From contig NC_058193.1 of assembly GCF_907165205.1 (NCBI RefSeq), positions 35,911,521-35,975,520 of the forward strand: 64,000 nucleotides of DNA. The letters are read 5' to 3'. The position numbers and the translations under genes were made by a program. Under the pieces are notes generated by a model. It did no database searches. It was not told the DNA's origin and saw only the letters and a list, made by a program, of their open reading frames with translations. Of the stretch, positions 46,845 to 58,728 are shown in pieces (position 1 is the first letter of the stretch; the number at the start of each line of letters is the position of its first letter). This DNA comes from Coccinella septempunctata (lineage: Eukaryota; Arthropoda; Insecta; Coleoptera; Coccinellidae).

Positions 46845-46987
46845 AATTACATTTTTATGGTTATTCAACAGCCTGTATCTTTTAAACCGAGCTCTTTCGG
46901 AAAAAATGTTACAGGGAAAAACTATTTCTTTTGACCTCAATAATCTACTGCTAAAATATTCGTACGAGTCAAAGACTCACCCTGTAC
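46845..46987. mobile_element. Solo terminal arm of the TACAGGGTGA foldback family
   Basis: Contains TTTCGGAAAAAATGTTACAG, TTTCTTTTGACCTCAA, AATCTACTGCTAAAATATTC and ends ACTCACCCTGTACA. It corresponds to one inverted arm of the element at 30714. The rest of the element is absent. It begins nine bases after mariner E. Confidence 0.8.
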
Positions 46988-47488
46988 ATGTGCCCTGGGC
47001 ACATAAAATCCAATCGATGCGCTTCCAAATCGACGATTTAAATCAATAGAAGCTTCTGTCGTCCCGCTCGCTAAAAATAAAGCGATACAAATCGGAAACA
47101 AACCGTCTGAAAATCGAACAATATTTCAGCGAACGCCGCCGCGAGAAACATCCCTCCGAATTCTTTCAAAAGAGGCGTCGCGTCGATCGAAAATTTAATT
47201 TCCCCTTCAAAGACGCCCGGGTTCCCTCAATTTATCAAAACATCCATTAAGACGGTGAAATATCCCGACCTGCCGATTAAAAACTTGTGAAGGAGATGGA
47301 AACTCACAGATACCCCCAGGAAATAATTGCTCGCTATAAGTAAACAGACTGCGAACGTTCGATCGATCCGAGAAATTGTGGTCGAGATACTTTCGAGCCC
47401 TGAGCATCTTTTCCGAGGGACCGCGTCCCGAAAATATGGGTGGCATGGGAGGCATCGTCGTCGTGGCTCTTATTTACCCTGGTTCCCG
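46988..47488. other. Unassigned sequence
   Basis: Contains the start of an open frame (47327) that continues through the duplication into mariner F. No recognised domain in this part. Confidence 0.4.
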
Positions 47489-47700
47489 ATATTTGTAACT
47501 AGTTCTTCGGGCAGGAGTGGCTCGGGGGTTGATCTGAAAATGTTATGCACTTTTCATCTCTTGCAAGCTGGTTATCGGGTATCAGGACTGTCTTTCTGTA
47601 TGTCAGGAATCTCTTTCAGAGTACGTAGAAGCAATATGTGTTGTTATGTGCGTTTTCCTTATGTACCTACATTCTCTGTTGACTTATGTAAATATTTCAG
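47489..47700 (+). repeat. 212-bp direct duplication, left copy
   Basis: Nearly identical to 48548-48762, including GGCAGGAGTGGCTCGGGGGT, CTTTTCATCTCTTGCAAGCT and TTATGTACCTACATTCTCTG. It ends AAATATTTCAG and is followed at once by the truncated 5' edge of mariner F. Confidence 0.92.
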
Positions 47701-47701
47701 C

Positions 47702-48459
47702 ATATCTGAAGCACTGAATATTTTATACGAACGCGTTCATCATATAGTTCAAGTCAACTTAAACATGAGAAAAATTGCTGCAAAATGGATCCCCAAATGT
47801 TTGAATGTTGACCAAAAACGTGCAAGGGTAGAAGCATCGCGTTCGATCTGTGCTCGATTTGAAAACGATGTAGACTTCTTAAACCGAATTGTTACTATGA
47901 ATGAGACTTGGGTACATTTCTACGATCCAGAAACAAAGCAACAATCGATGTAATGGCGATACTCTGGTTCTCCAAGACCTAAGAAGTTTCGTGTCCAAAA
48001 ATCTGCTGGAAAAGTTCTTGCTTCAGTTTTTTGGGATTGCCATGGAGTAATCATGATTAATTTTTCGAATAAGGGTAGAAGAATGACCGGAGATTACTAT
48101 TCGACATTACTGACCACTCTACGGGAAAAAATTATAAAGAAAAGACGCGGAAAGCTATCCAAAGGTGTTTTGTTTTTGCAGGACAACGCCCCTGCACACA
48201 AATCTCATGTTGCCATTCAAAAAATTCGTGATTTAGGGTTTGAATTACTCCCTCCTTATTCACCAGATTTGGCTCCATACCACTATCATCTCTTTCCTCG
48301 ACTGAAAAAAGTTTAAAACGTCTTAAATTTTCTTCCCACGAGGAGGTAATTGAAGCTGATAACGTCTGGTTTGCAGAGCAAGAAAAAACATTTTTTTTTG
48401 AGAGATCTAGAGACGTTGCAGGTTTGCTGTAATAAATGTATCCAATTAAGAGGAGAATA
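47702..48459 (+). pseudogene. Mariner transposase, copy F (inactive), fused to upstream open frame
   Basis: From ISEALNILYERVHHIV onward it matches the family. The frame is continuous with an upstream open frame from 47327, which gives a chimeric open frame of 208 codons. MNETWVHFYD has lost the first Asp (Asp to Asn). A TAA follows QQSM. LQDNAPAHKSH is kept, but APYHYH replaces APSDYH, so the third Asp is lost. A three-residue deletion lies before PPYSPDLAP. Confidence 0.87.
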
Positions 48460-48537
48460 TGTTGAGTAAAAAAATATTTTGACATTGAAATTTTGTTTGG
48501 TTCTATAGTAGGCTAAGAATTTTTCAATATATCCTGG
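47702..48537 (+). mobile_element. Mariner copy F, 5'-truncated
   Basis: Begins inside coding sequence (ATATCTGAAGCACTGAATAT). The 3' inverted repeat is present at 48510-48537 with a G substitution (ATCCTGGTAT). The 5' inverted repeat, 5' UTR and first HTH are missing. Confidence 0.9.
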
Positions 48538-48547
48538 TATGTAATAA

Positions 48548-48762
48548 ATATTGTAACTAGTTCTTTGCTGGCAGGAGTGGCTCGGGGGTTGATCTGAAAA
48601 TGTTATGCACTTTTCATCTCTTGCAAGCTAGTGATCGGGTATCAGGACTGTCGTTCTGTATGTCAGGAATCTCTTTCAGAGTACGTAGAAGCAAAATGTG
48701 TGTTGTTATGTGCGTTTTCCTTATGTACCTACATTCTCTGTTGACTCATGCAAATATTTCAG
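48548..48762 (+). repeat. 212-bp direct duplication, right copy
   Basis: Second copy of 47489-47700. It ends in the same ATATTTCAG and then runs directly into the foldback element at CAGTGGATTCTTG. Confidence 0.92.
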
Positions 48763-49322
48763 CAGTGGATTCTTGAGGTCGAAAGAAACACTTTCTTCCT
48801 ATACCATTTTTTCCGATTCGGCCCTTATAAAGAGTTATAGCCATTTTAAGTTCTCATAATGAGCTGTGCCACCCCTGGAAAAGCAAAATTACCCGCAGAA
48901 TAACCACCTAAATCTGTGACACTACACATCTGTGGATCTTTCAAACTAAGTTGTACTCTGGTACCCAATTTTTCAAAATTCACTTTTTAAGTGAATTAGA
49001 TTACGAGAAAATATGAAAAATACTTTCATTTTACAAAACGTTCAAAGATTCATCAGCTAGCGTTCAACTGAGTTTCAAGATTTGGTATGTTCAGAAAAGA
49101 TTCAGCAATTAAATGAGAATTTATAATCCGAAATTCACTCAGCCGGTGAAACCGTTTATTAGATAGAACTAAAAATAAAATTTTTTCATGGTTTTTCTAC
49201 AGCCTGTACCTTTTGAATCGAACCCATTCGGAAAAACTGGTTGAAGAAAAATGTGTTTATTATGACCTCAAGAATCTACTTTTAAAATATTTTTACGAGT
49301 CAAAGAGTCACCCTGTATATTT
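48761..49322. mobile_element. Foldback element (TACAGGGTGA family), copy 3, left-truncated
   Basis: Left arm starts at AGCAGTGGATTCTTGAGGTC without the outermost 40 bp. The right arm is complete (CTCAAGAATCTACTTTTAAA ... AGTCACCCTGTATA). The interior matches copy 2 in opposite orientation (for example CTGTGACACTACACATCTGT, GAGAAAATATGAAAAATAC). Confidence 0.85.
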
Positions 49323-49443
49323 TTTATATGCAAGGTCAATTTAAGTGTTAGGGTGTGTGCGTGTGAAAGTTTGTATAATTTTCAGTGGACATGTTATTGT
49401 TAGCGAGTTGAAGCTATGAATGTCACCTAAAATTTATTAGCTA
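49323..49443. other. Short spacer
   Basis: Nothing recognised. Confidence 0.4.
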
Positions 49444-50599
49444 TACTTCATTCAGATTTATTTTAGCAGTCCGTTGGCCATGAGATAATTTTCTCAAGTT
49501 TTTGTAACTAGAACGAAGTAAGGTTGGCACTCATGAAATGTCGTTAATGTCATAACGCCGTTGCCACAACTTATATCAATTAATATTATTATACGAAAAT
49601 GCCGAAAGTGATTGAAAAAAGAGACAGGATTTCAGAAAGTGCTAGAATTCAGGTCCGCTCATTCAAATAGTCATACCCTGATATTCTAAAATCCACAATA
49701 CGTCAGAGAATTTATATAATGTTTCATCTGAATCTAAACGACTTATATTTCAGCTGAATATTTCCACAATCAGGAAGATTGTGAATGAAGAGGATGACAA
49801 AGAATTTTCTTCTATTGGGAAACCCAAAAATGTGGTGGCATTTGAGAATTGTATGTTAGAGTGAATTAATGCGAAAAGTTTATTACAGGATTTTCGAGGA
49901 AATAAGTTCCCTGAAATGGATTTTTCTATTTTTCATTTGATTTGTCCTATACAATGTAAATGTACTAATAAATACCTAATTATTATTATTACATCAATGT
50001 ATTAAGATGAATAGCCACAAATACGCGCAAGTTGCCCAGTTACTTGTCTATACATGTGAAATTTTTGTTCAACGGTTGCATCTTAACTTGAAACTTTCTT
50101 CAATTCCTTTTACTTATATTGATGCAAGATGATTTTTGTTGAAGAATTTAACATTCTTGTAATTATCTGTTAATTCCTTCGGGAGATACCCATTCCCAAC
50201 CACTGCATCATATGCATTTCGTCTTCGGGTTAATATTTTTGAAATCTACAAATGATGTAAGCCAAAGAAGATAACGAACATTAACTCTCCTCAAGCTAGT
50301 GCATATTATGATATTATACTGATCTTGTGTATTTTCCATGCAAACAACTGGATTTGGTATGCCTTCAAACAGTTTGTATAAACTTCAATTATGTTCGTCA
50401 CATATTTTCCGAAGAGATTCGACATTGTGATAAAATACGTAATAACAGAAACTTTTACATAGAACGGGCAACATAGCGTTGATTTAAAACCCAAAAATGT
50501 TTTGACAAGCTCCATAACCCCACATTTTCGCACTATACAGGGTGAAATGTGTCAAATTTCCATGGCCAACCGACTGCTAAAATAAAATTAAATGAAGTA
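49444..50599 (+). mobile_element. TA-inserted 1.2-kb DNA element, copy 2
   Basis: The ends are TACTTCATTCAGATTTATTT and its inverse, and TA flanks both sides (49442-49443, 50600-50601). On the plus strand it reads MPKVIEKRDRISESARIQVR before a stop. This is a better preserved first segment than in copy 1. Then come LNISTIRKIVNEEDD and PKNVVAFEN. Most of the remaining interior is non-coding and shared with copies 1 and 3. Confidence 0.87.
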
Positions 50600-50601
50600 T
50601 A

Positions 50602-51371
50602 CTGGTCGCAAATTGGCGAATGCGCCTTAGAAACTTTACCAAGTCAAGAATCAAGTCACCCTAGAATTTCGCGTGTTTTCTTTCCAGGTTATTTGGGATT
50701 CATAGGAGTCAAGATGTCTGCCTGAGGCTAGAATGGTTTCCTGAGTTATTTCATGTCGAATACAGTGGTTGTCAGAAACGAAAATAGTTTTTGAGTTTCC
50801 TTAATTTCCCAGTTGCATATCAGGCATAAATTTCACTAGTCCATCCCTGAAGTGCCACGAACATTCAAATTTGTAGAAACTGAAGATGCACACTGATATC
50901 TCGAAGACTTTCAATAATTTTGGTCCGTTTTTGGAGGATATCATATCGAAACCATGGTCTGCGTTGATTGTATTGTATGGAAAATGACTGACTTTCCGGA
51001 TGCCGGTCCTGAAAAACCACTTTATCACTGCCAATACGGCAGCCTCTCCCAGAAATTTCGCAAGGTGTTCTCGGCGAATTTTAATGTAGCTAAATGATGG
51101 ATTACATCAACTCAAAATTCGAAATCAATCGCGTCTCAGGCGTCAGCCACCGACAGAAAAATGATGCAAATCATTGCTCGCGAAAAACGACGATCAAACC
51201 GCCTATATTTTACAGATTACCAGTCAATCAGAATTCGGCAGGTGTCGCTCTTGGTGATTAGGACCCGAGCTTGCGGGTAGGGTAGATTGTTTACAGATTT
51301 TTGACAGTTGGATTGGCGATTTTGGCCTGCAGGAATCTTTTTCATTTGGCCTTCAGGTTTGACGTCGAAAA
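50602..51371. other. Unassigned sequence
   Basis: No gene or repeat recognised. Ends where the second 494-bp array begins. Confidence 0.4.
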
Positions 51372-52500
51372 GAGAGCCAGATACTTGAAGTTTTGGTATG
51401 AAAATGGTTTTCTAACGAGCTGAATCTATTGCGAGCAATTTCGAAAGCCTATTTCCCGTTCAGATTTTTATCTTGAAAATTGCATTTTTCAAAAATTGCA
51501 ATTTTCAATCTGCGATATCTCCTGATATATTCGACTGATCGAATTGAGATTTCCGGTTATATAATCAGCGATGCCTCGGCTTTCACTCTAGCACAAAAAC
51601 TCGATTTCGAAAATCTCGATTTTTTGGGTCAAAAATGAGCAAGGGGTTAGACCCCCCTTAAATGACCTATTTGCTACTCTGTCTGAAAATCAGGATGTTC
51701 TATTACTGCCTTAGGATAAGGAGTGCATAGAATTTGTTTTGAAGATTCTAGAAAACCAAACAGTTGATGATTCAATTGAGAATTGTGCTCCAGAAAGCTC
51801 TTCGAAGTCAACTCGAAAATGAAAAGTGGAAAAACGAAAAAACTTATTTTCTCTTAAACAGTGCTAGATATTCGAAAGTTTGGTACGAAAATATAGGTTT
51901 TCGAACACGCTGAATCTATTGCGAGCAATTTCAGGAGCCTATCTCCCTTCGTTCAGATTTTCATTTTGGAAATGGCATTTTTCAAAAATTGTAATTTTCA
52001 ATCGGCGATATCTCCTGTTATATTCGTCTGATCCAATTGGGATTTCCCGTTTCATAATCAGCATTCCCAGGGCTTCCACCGTAGCACGAAAACTCGATTT
52101 TGAAAATCTCGATTTTTTGGGTCAAAAATGAGCAAGGGGTTAGACCCCCCTAAAATGGCCTATTTGCTACTCTGTCTGAAAATCAGGATGTTCTATTACT
52201 GCCTTAGGATATGGAGTGCATAGAATTTGTTTTGAAGATTCTGGAAAACCAAACAGTTGATGATTCAATTGAGAATTGTGCTCCAGAGAGCTCTTCGAAG
52301 TCAACTCGAAAATGAAAAGTGGAAAAACGAAAAAACTTATTTTCTCTCAAACAGTGCTAGATATTCGAAAGTTTGGTATGAAAATAGAGGTTTTCGAACA
52401 CGCTGAATCTATTGCGAGCAATTTCGGAAGCCTATCTCCCTTCTTTTAGATTTTCGTCTTCGAAATGGCATATTTGAAAAATTGCGAATTTCACTTGAGA
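51372..52500 (+). repeat. 494-bp satellite, second locus (about 2.3 units)
   Basis: Landmark GGGGTTAGACCCCCC at 51643 and 52136, 493 bp apart. These units resemble most closely the diverged last unit of the first array (ATTTGCTACTCTGTCTGAAA, TTTTGGAAATGGCATTTTTC). The array starts in a different phase (GATACTTGAAG) from the first one. Confidence 0.92.
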
Positions 52501-52860
52501 TTTCGTCAGGATCGAACGGTTATGCCGAGATGGATGGAATTCTCAGATTTGTTACTAGAAAAGTTGCTGTTTCAAAATATGTATGACGTTTAGATCTACT
52601 ATAATTTTCCTGAAAGATAATCGACTCGAAAGATGACCTTCGAAAAATTCCCAAAAAGGTGGGTTCAGTTAAAACTTTCTCAAGACCGAACGGTTGTGCC
52701 GCAATGGATGAAGTTCTCAGATTTATTAAAAGAAGAGTTGTTCTTTCAGAATATGTATTACGTTCAGATCTACGATGATTTTTTTGGAAGATAAATCACT
52801 CGAAATAAGACCTTCGAAAAATTCCCAAAAATTTTGGGTCAGTTCAATTTCCGAAAGAAT
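52501..52860 (+). repeat. 174-bp module, second locus
   Basis: CGAACGGTTATGCCGAGATGG at 52513 and CGAACGGTTGTGCCGCAATGG at 52687, 174 bp apart. It is joined to the 494-bp array at the same point as in the first locus (after GAATTTCACTTG). Confidence 0.85.
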
Positions 52861-53623
52861 TGATCTTTATTACATTGAGAGATTGAGATAATGTGCGAAC
52901 CATGACCACGCTAAGCCAGTATTTCAGCGAATGAAGCTTTCAGAGTGAAATTCCAGGTTTACGAGCAGCTTCCACGTCTAACCTTCAACCTGGTCGGTTA
53001 AAATACCACCCTAGACACCGAAATTTCCCTAAAGAACATCGATTCGTAGCCGCAGAGTCAGACCAAATTGCGAACTAACGACGGAATGCATAACTAAGGT
53101 AACTTTTTACACATTTCGCGAATAGCAACTCCAAACAAACGAATGCCGGGCATTCCACGAAGAGTTCGCGAATACTTAATGGGAATCAGTAACTGCCAAG
53201 GTATGCCGAATTAGTGGAAAAGTTTCCGTTGATTCGGTAACTGGAAGCCGACCCGGACTCTCTGACTTCTTACCTGTTAAATTCGCAGAAGGCTTTGATG
53301 ATCGACAAACCCTTAAATCGCGTTTCGGCAGCCTCCTATCCGCTCACTTGCTGCTAATTAACGATATTTTGATGCTTGATAACCGGCGCACGAAAGTTCT
53401 GGATGTTGGAAAGTTTTATGAGGATGTAGATGCTTGTCGAACATCAGCATCGCGCTATCTCAGATTGAACATTTCAGATAAAAACTTCCCTATGAACACG
53501 GTTCATTTTTTTGCCACAATTAGATGGGTAGATTTCAGAGCATAAGCAGTAATCTTCAAAAACTCCGGGCCCTTGAGAAGACTATTTATTTACACCCTGT
53601 ATAACCGAAACACACGTAACGTA
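52861..53623. other. Unassigned sequence
   Basis: A donor-like AG|GTAAGA on the minus strand near 53275 has no convincing exon. Nothing else recognised. Confidence 0.4.
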
Positions 53624-53699
53624 CGAGGATATATTGAAAAATTCTTAGCCTACTATAGAACCAAACGAAATTTCAATATCAAAATATTTTATTACTCAG

Positions 53700-54735
53700 C
53701 ATATTCTCCTCTCAATTGGATACCTTTTTTACAGCGAACCTGCAAAGTCTCTAGACCTTTCAAAATAAATGTTTCTACTTGCTCTGCAAACCAGACCTCC
53801 ACAGCTTTTTTTACCTCCTTCTTGGAAAAACATTTACGACCTTTTAAACTTTTTTTAGTTGAGGAAAGAGTTGATAGTCGGATGGAGCCAAATCTAATGA
53901 ATAAGGGGGGTGATCTCGTAATTCAAACCCTAAATCACGAATTTTTTGCATGGCAACGTGAAATTTGTGTGCAGGGGCATTGTCCTGCGATAACAAAACA
54001 CCTTTGGATAGCTTTCCGTGTCTTTTCTCTTTAATTTTTTCTCGTAAAGTTGTCAGTAAGGTCGAATAGTAATCTCCGGTTATTGTTCTCTCCTTATCCA
54101 AAAAATCAACCATGATTACTCCATGCCAATCCCAAAAAACTGAAGCAAGAACTTTTCTAGCAGATTTTTGGACACGAAACTTCTTGGGTCTTGGAGAACC
54201 AGAGTGTCGCCATTCCATCGATTGTTGCGTTGTTTCTGGATCGTAGAAATGTACTCAAATCTTATCCATAGTAACAATTCGATTTAAGAAGTCTACATCG
54301 TTTTCAAATCGAGCACTGATCGAACGCGCTGCTTCTACCCTTGCACGCTTTTGGTTAACATTCAAACATTTGGGGATCCATTTTGCAGCAATGTTTTTCA
54401 TGTCCAAATTGACGTGAACTATGTGATGAACGCGTTAGAAGGAAATATTCAGTGCTTCAGATATTCGTTTTAGCCCAACGGTCTGATAAAATCATGTCAT
54501 GAACAGCATCGATATTTTCGGGGACTGACACAGAAACTGGCCTTCTCGATCGGTCATCATCTTCAATGGAAAATTTACCTCTTCTGAAGCTTGCAGTCCA
54601 ATTTTTCACGGTCGCATACGAAGGACATTGATCACATCTTCGTAAATCTGCTTACCACTTAACCCTTCCAAATACAGGTTCTCGATGATGGCTCGATGCT
54701 CCAATTTCTCGATTTTCACAATTTCGGTGGACATC
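53700..54735 (-). pseudogene. Mariner transposase, copy G (inactive)
   Basis: Start MSTEIVKIEKLEHRAII, then a 12-17-bp deletion within the first HTH and a further small deletion at RRIGLK. MDKI-stop-VHFYD replaces MDETWVHFYD, keeping the Asp but ending the frame. The last 124 codons are open and carry SQDNAPAHKFH and APSDYQ, whose Asp residues are 34 apart, confirming the DD34D spacing. A frameshift follows LKKV. Confidence 0.88.
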
Positions 54736-54819
54736 TTCTATTTTTCAATTTATTGCTTAGCTCTGGTTTACTTCTTTGATCTCAATCTTCACACTGACAC
54801 TTCTAATGAGTTATTGTTC

Positions 54820-54833
54820 GTTGCTATGGTAAC
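54820..54833 (-). promoter_or_regulatory. X-box-like motif in mariner G
   Basis: Minus strand GTTACCATAGCAAC, identical to copies A, E and I. Confidence 0.5.
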
Positions 54834-54888
54834 GCAATACTTTTTTATGCATGGAACTGGTCTAGGCTAACTAGATATCAATACCTCG

Positions 54889-57610
54889 TAATTCTCAACA
54901 CTGGAAGCTCAAAGTTGATAAGAATTGAGTTGAGAAACTGATAGAAATTCAACCGAATCGACATCCAAGTCGACAAAATGAATAAACCGGATATTTCTTT
55001 TCCTGTTATTTCCAACCAAACGTGACCAGGTTGCTGGAAATATCGGCAAAGAACAAATTACTTTCTGCCCTCGCCCCCTAACCTAAACCCCCGGAATCAT
55101 CTACGGAATTACAGCTCCAAAAATCTAATTTGTTTCGCCATCACTCGAAGAGTGAAATGACGCGTGGAATTACCGAAGAAAAGTAGCATCCAGTTTATTC
55201 ATGAATCTTGTTCGTGGTAGGATTATCCGTCGGTTTTTTCTGCTTGGCGGAGGAAGTTCTCTAAAGACCCTCCGCATCAAAGATCGATTTTTCAAGGGAG
55301 CAGGTGAAATATTAAATTTCGTATGTACGCTGACATCGAGAACGGCTTTCCAACCTGAAGGCTTCTAAACAGTTGGGAATATTCCAATTCCAAGTTTCAT
55401 AAGTCAGAAGGAAGTCCCCTTGTTTATTATGTTGGGAAAAGGAGTTGCATGTTGAGTATAGGAAATTAAAAGTGGCACAGACGTGGTACAATTTTACTTA
55501 AGGCTTTAACAGAGTGCAATTATCTTCTAGTAGTATAATAACTGCCAAATCTTGAAAAATGAATAAGTAGCATCCGGATCCTTTTTCCATAAACTATTTT
55601 CATTATAACAAGGCTACATCCAGGATAACGTTTCACTATACTGATATACCCTGTAATAAATACTGCTATTCTCGAATTTATGATAGTCAATCCGAATTTT
55701 ATAATTGGTTCGAGATTGAGAATGTACTCTCAATCAATCTTCTCGTATTTATTTCCTTCAAACTGTTTCGCCGTTTAGGAGTTGTGTTTTATAGTGGCAT
55801 TAAACTCAGAATACAATTAACTTCAGATGAAAGCTTCAACTCTCGAGGATGATCGATGCCTTAAGTACCCATAAAAGTCAGGTGAATTTTGTACATTCGT
55901 CATATTTTTATTATTGTGGTGTTCAATCAATCAATTTTTAACAATATACAGTATAACCATTATTTAGGGAGAAAGCCCTTGGCAGAAAGGGTTGAACTTG
56001 ATCAGTTTGATGCTCCTAAATGGACTCCAAGGACCTCAAAAAATATTCATAATTCTCTGTATTCTACCTTTTGAAAAGGCAAGCAGCAGAGCTCAAGCAG
56101 CTAATCTATGAGCCAAAATATCCTTGGTGAAGCCAAAGGGAAAAATCAAGGGGTATGGAGGTTGTAAAAGGCTAGCTAATCAGTGGAGACAACGTTCCAA
56201 AGATTCCGCATGTTGTTGTTTCTTGCCGAAGTTCAACTTAAATGAAAAATATCCGAGCTAAAGGGAACTTTCGGGTTGTTGAACTTTTTAGCTACAATAA
56301 CTTCATAGAAAGCAAACTGAAAACGTTGTCCGTGGACTGAATAGTAATTTTGTTTATCCACGTCTGGCCTAGGTCGAATTTCATCATCTTTTTCGATGAG
56401 GTGGCTGTTATTTCGTTAAGGGATGCTTTGAAAGGGCGGCTAGTTCATTAATGTTTGTTAGTTGTTAGCCTGCCCGGACGTTGCATGCGTCAGCATCAGC
56501 ATTCATCATTGGAATAATATGATTTTAGCTGATGGAATTTCAGTCCACCGAGTTCAATCGAGAATTGAAATTTCATCGATGCGAAAGTAATATTGAGTTG
56601 TTTGCCTGCCAAATTATTCATTCAAGTTTTTGTAATTCGATGTTCAAAGTTTGAGGATTGTTTTGTCAAATGGCTGTCAAATCATTGGCGAGCTTTTGTT
56701 ATGTGTACAGTGAGTCAAAACTTCTCTAATGCTGAATGTCAATATAAGGGTGATTGTGGACTTGTAGGCAAAAACCCTAGGATTGAAATAACTTCAAAGA
56801 ATAGATTTCTCCTTGAAAGGAAAATTGAAAAATCTCAATGTTCTAAAAAAAAAAAAATCACAGGCTCTTTCCCGGCGGAATCTTGAACATTCTGAGGCCT
56901 ACCTGTCATCTCGATCAAACCCCGCGGCGCAAACTAAAAATGAACCGCCTGCGGAAATTTCAAGCATCCCTTTTATAAGCAACCTCAAGTGTTATAAGCC
57001 TGAAGTGTCTTGCAGAAACCCCATTTCATCAAGTGAGCGGCCCCGAACGTAGCACGAAGGACAAAGTGAAGCGGCCAACTCCGATCAATAGCCTCCTCTT
57101 CTACGTGAAGCTCATCTGTCCCATCTGAATGCGGTTCACTTCATTTGTGCGGTCCGTTGCCAATATCGGCTTGTTGGCTTGACAAATTATCAAAACCTAG
57201 GCCCCGGTAATGATTACGGAAGATTTGGCGCGCATACGTCACGGGAAAGCTCCTCTGATGAGATGCTACGCGTTCATTTGTTCGATGTCTTCGAAGAGAC
57301 TGTTTGGGGGGATGGTTTAGGAGGGATTTTCCGTATGGATTGTCAAAAGGTGACATTTCGAAAGGTGTTAGTTAAGGAAGTTGATTCTGTCTTTCGATTA
57401 ATCTGGTAGAGTTCATTTGATAGCATCTACAGGAGCATCTACAACTCCTAAGGCTCTATCTGCGAAAGATTTGGAGATTACAGTTACTTAGTTTCATTGC
57501 CTATCATTGGTTCGTAGAATCTTCCAGACTTTGGAAGAACTGTAGAGTTGGAAGTTTCAGCTGCTGAAGAAATGAAAAGAAGTTTTAGTACCTCGAACAT
57601 AATAGATATA
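54889..57610. other. 2.7 kb without recognised features
   Basis: Open frames at 56593-56886 and 57179-57409 (+) show no recognisable domain. CCCTGTAATAAA at 55650 resembles MITE termini but no partner was found. Confidence 0.4.
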
Positions 57611-58728
57611 CGAGGATATGTTGAAAAATTCTCAGCCTACTGTAGAACCAAACAAAATTTCAATGGCAAAATATTTAATTACTCAACATATTCTCCTCAT
57701 AATTGAATACATTTATTACGGTGAACCTGCAACGTCTCTAGACCTTTCAAAAAAAACTATTTCTTGCTCTGCAAACCAGACCTCCACAGCTTTCATTACC
57801 TCCTCGTTGGAAGAAAATTTACGACCTTTTAAACTTTTTTTCAGTTGAGGACCGAGATGATAGTCACATGGAGCCAAAACTGGTGAATAAGGGAGGTGTT
57901 CTAGTAATTCAAACCCTAAATCACGAATTTTTTGCATGGCAACATGAGATTTGTCTGCAGGGGTGTTGTCCTGCAAACACAAAACACTTTTGGATAGCTT
58001 TCCGCGTCATTTCTCTTTAATTTTTTTCCCGTAGAGTGGTCAGTAATGTCGAGTAGTAATCTCCGGTTATGGTTCTACCCTTATCCAAAAAATCAATCAT
58101 GATTACTCCATGGTAATCCCAAAAAACTGAATCAAGAACTTTTCCAGCAGATTTTCGGACACGAAACTTCTTAGGTCTTGGAGAACCAGAGTGTCGCCAT
58201 TCCATCGATTGTTGCTTTATTTCTAGATCGTAGAAATGTACCCAAGTCTCATCCATAGTAACAATTCGTTTTAAGAAGTCTACATCGTTTTCAAATCGAG
58301 CACAGATCGAATGCGATGATGCTTCTACCCTTGCACGCTTTTGGTCAACATTCAAACATTTGAGGATCCATTTTGCAGCAATTCTTCTCAAGTCTCAAGT
58401 CCAAATTGACGTGAACTATAGGATAAACGCGTTCGTATGAAATATTCAGTGCTTCAGATATCCGTTTTAGCCCAATTCGACGGTCGGATAAAATCATGTC
58501 ATGAACTGCATCGATATTTTCGGGGACTGACACAGAAACTGGCCTTTCTGATCGATCATCTTCAATGAAAAATTTACCTCTTTTGAAGCTTGCAGTCCAA
58601 TTTTTCACGGTCGCATACGAAGGACATTGATCACCAAGGGTATTAAGCATATCTTCGTAAATCTGCTTACCTCTTAACCTTTTTGAATGCAGGTACTCGA
58701 TGATACTCCAATTTTTCGATTCTCACAA
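57611..58728 (-). mobile_element. Mariner copy H, 5'-truncated
   Basis: The 3' inverted repeat is at 57611 (CGAGGATATGTTGAAAAATT), preceded by TA. The right boundary is at about 58728, just inside the first codons (AATTTTTCGATTCTCAC), so the 5' UTR and 5' inverted repeat are missing. Confidence 0.9.
57680..58720 (-). pseudogene. Mariner transposase, copy H (inactive)
   Basis: Open stretches of 101, 124 and 88 codons cover most of the protein. MDETWVHFYDLEIKQQ keeps the first Asp, LQDNTPADKSH the second. APCDYHL keeps the third Asp although Ser has become Cys. Frameshifts lie between the stretches (near 58390 and 58017), and the SEALNISYERVYPIV region is intact. This copy retains all three catalytic Asp codons although frames are broken. 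Confidence 0.88.

Larger units (their letters stand above)
53624..54888 (-). mobile_element. Mariner copy G, near full length
   Basis: Both inverted repeats are present: CGAGGATATATTGAAAAATT at 53624, preceded by TA, and the inverse of CGAGG(TA)TTGATATCTAGTT at 54888 with a small deletion. Length 1265 bp. Confidence 0.92.
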
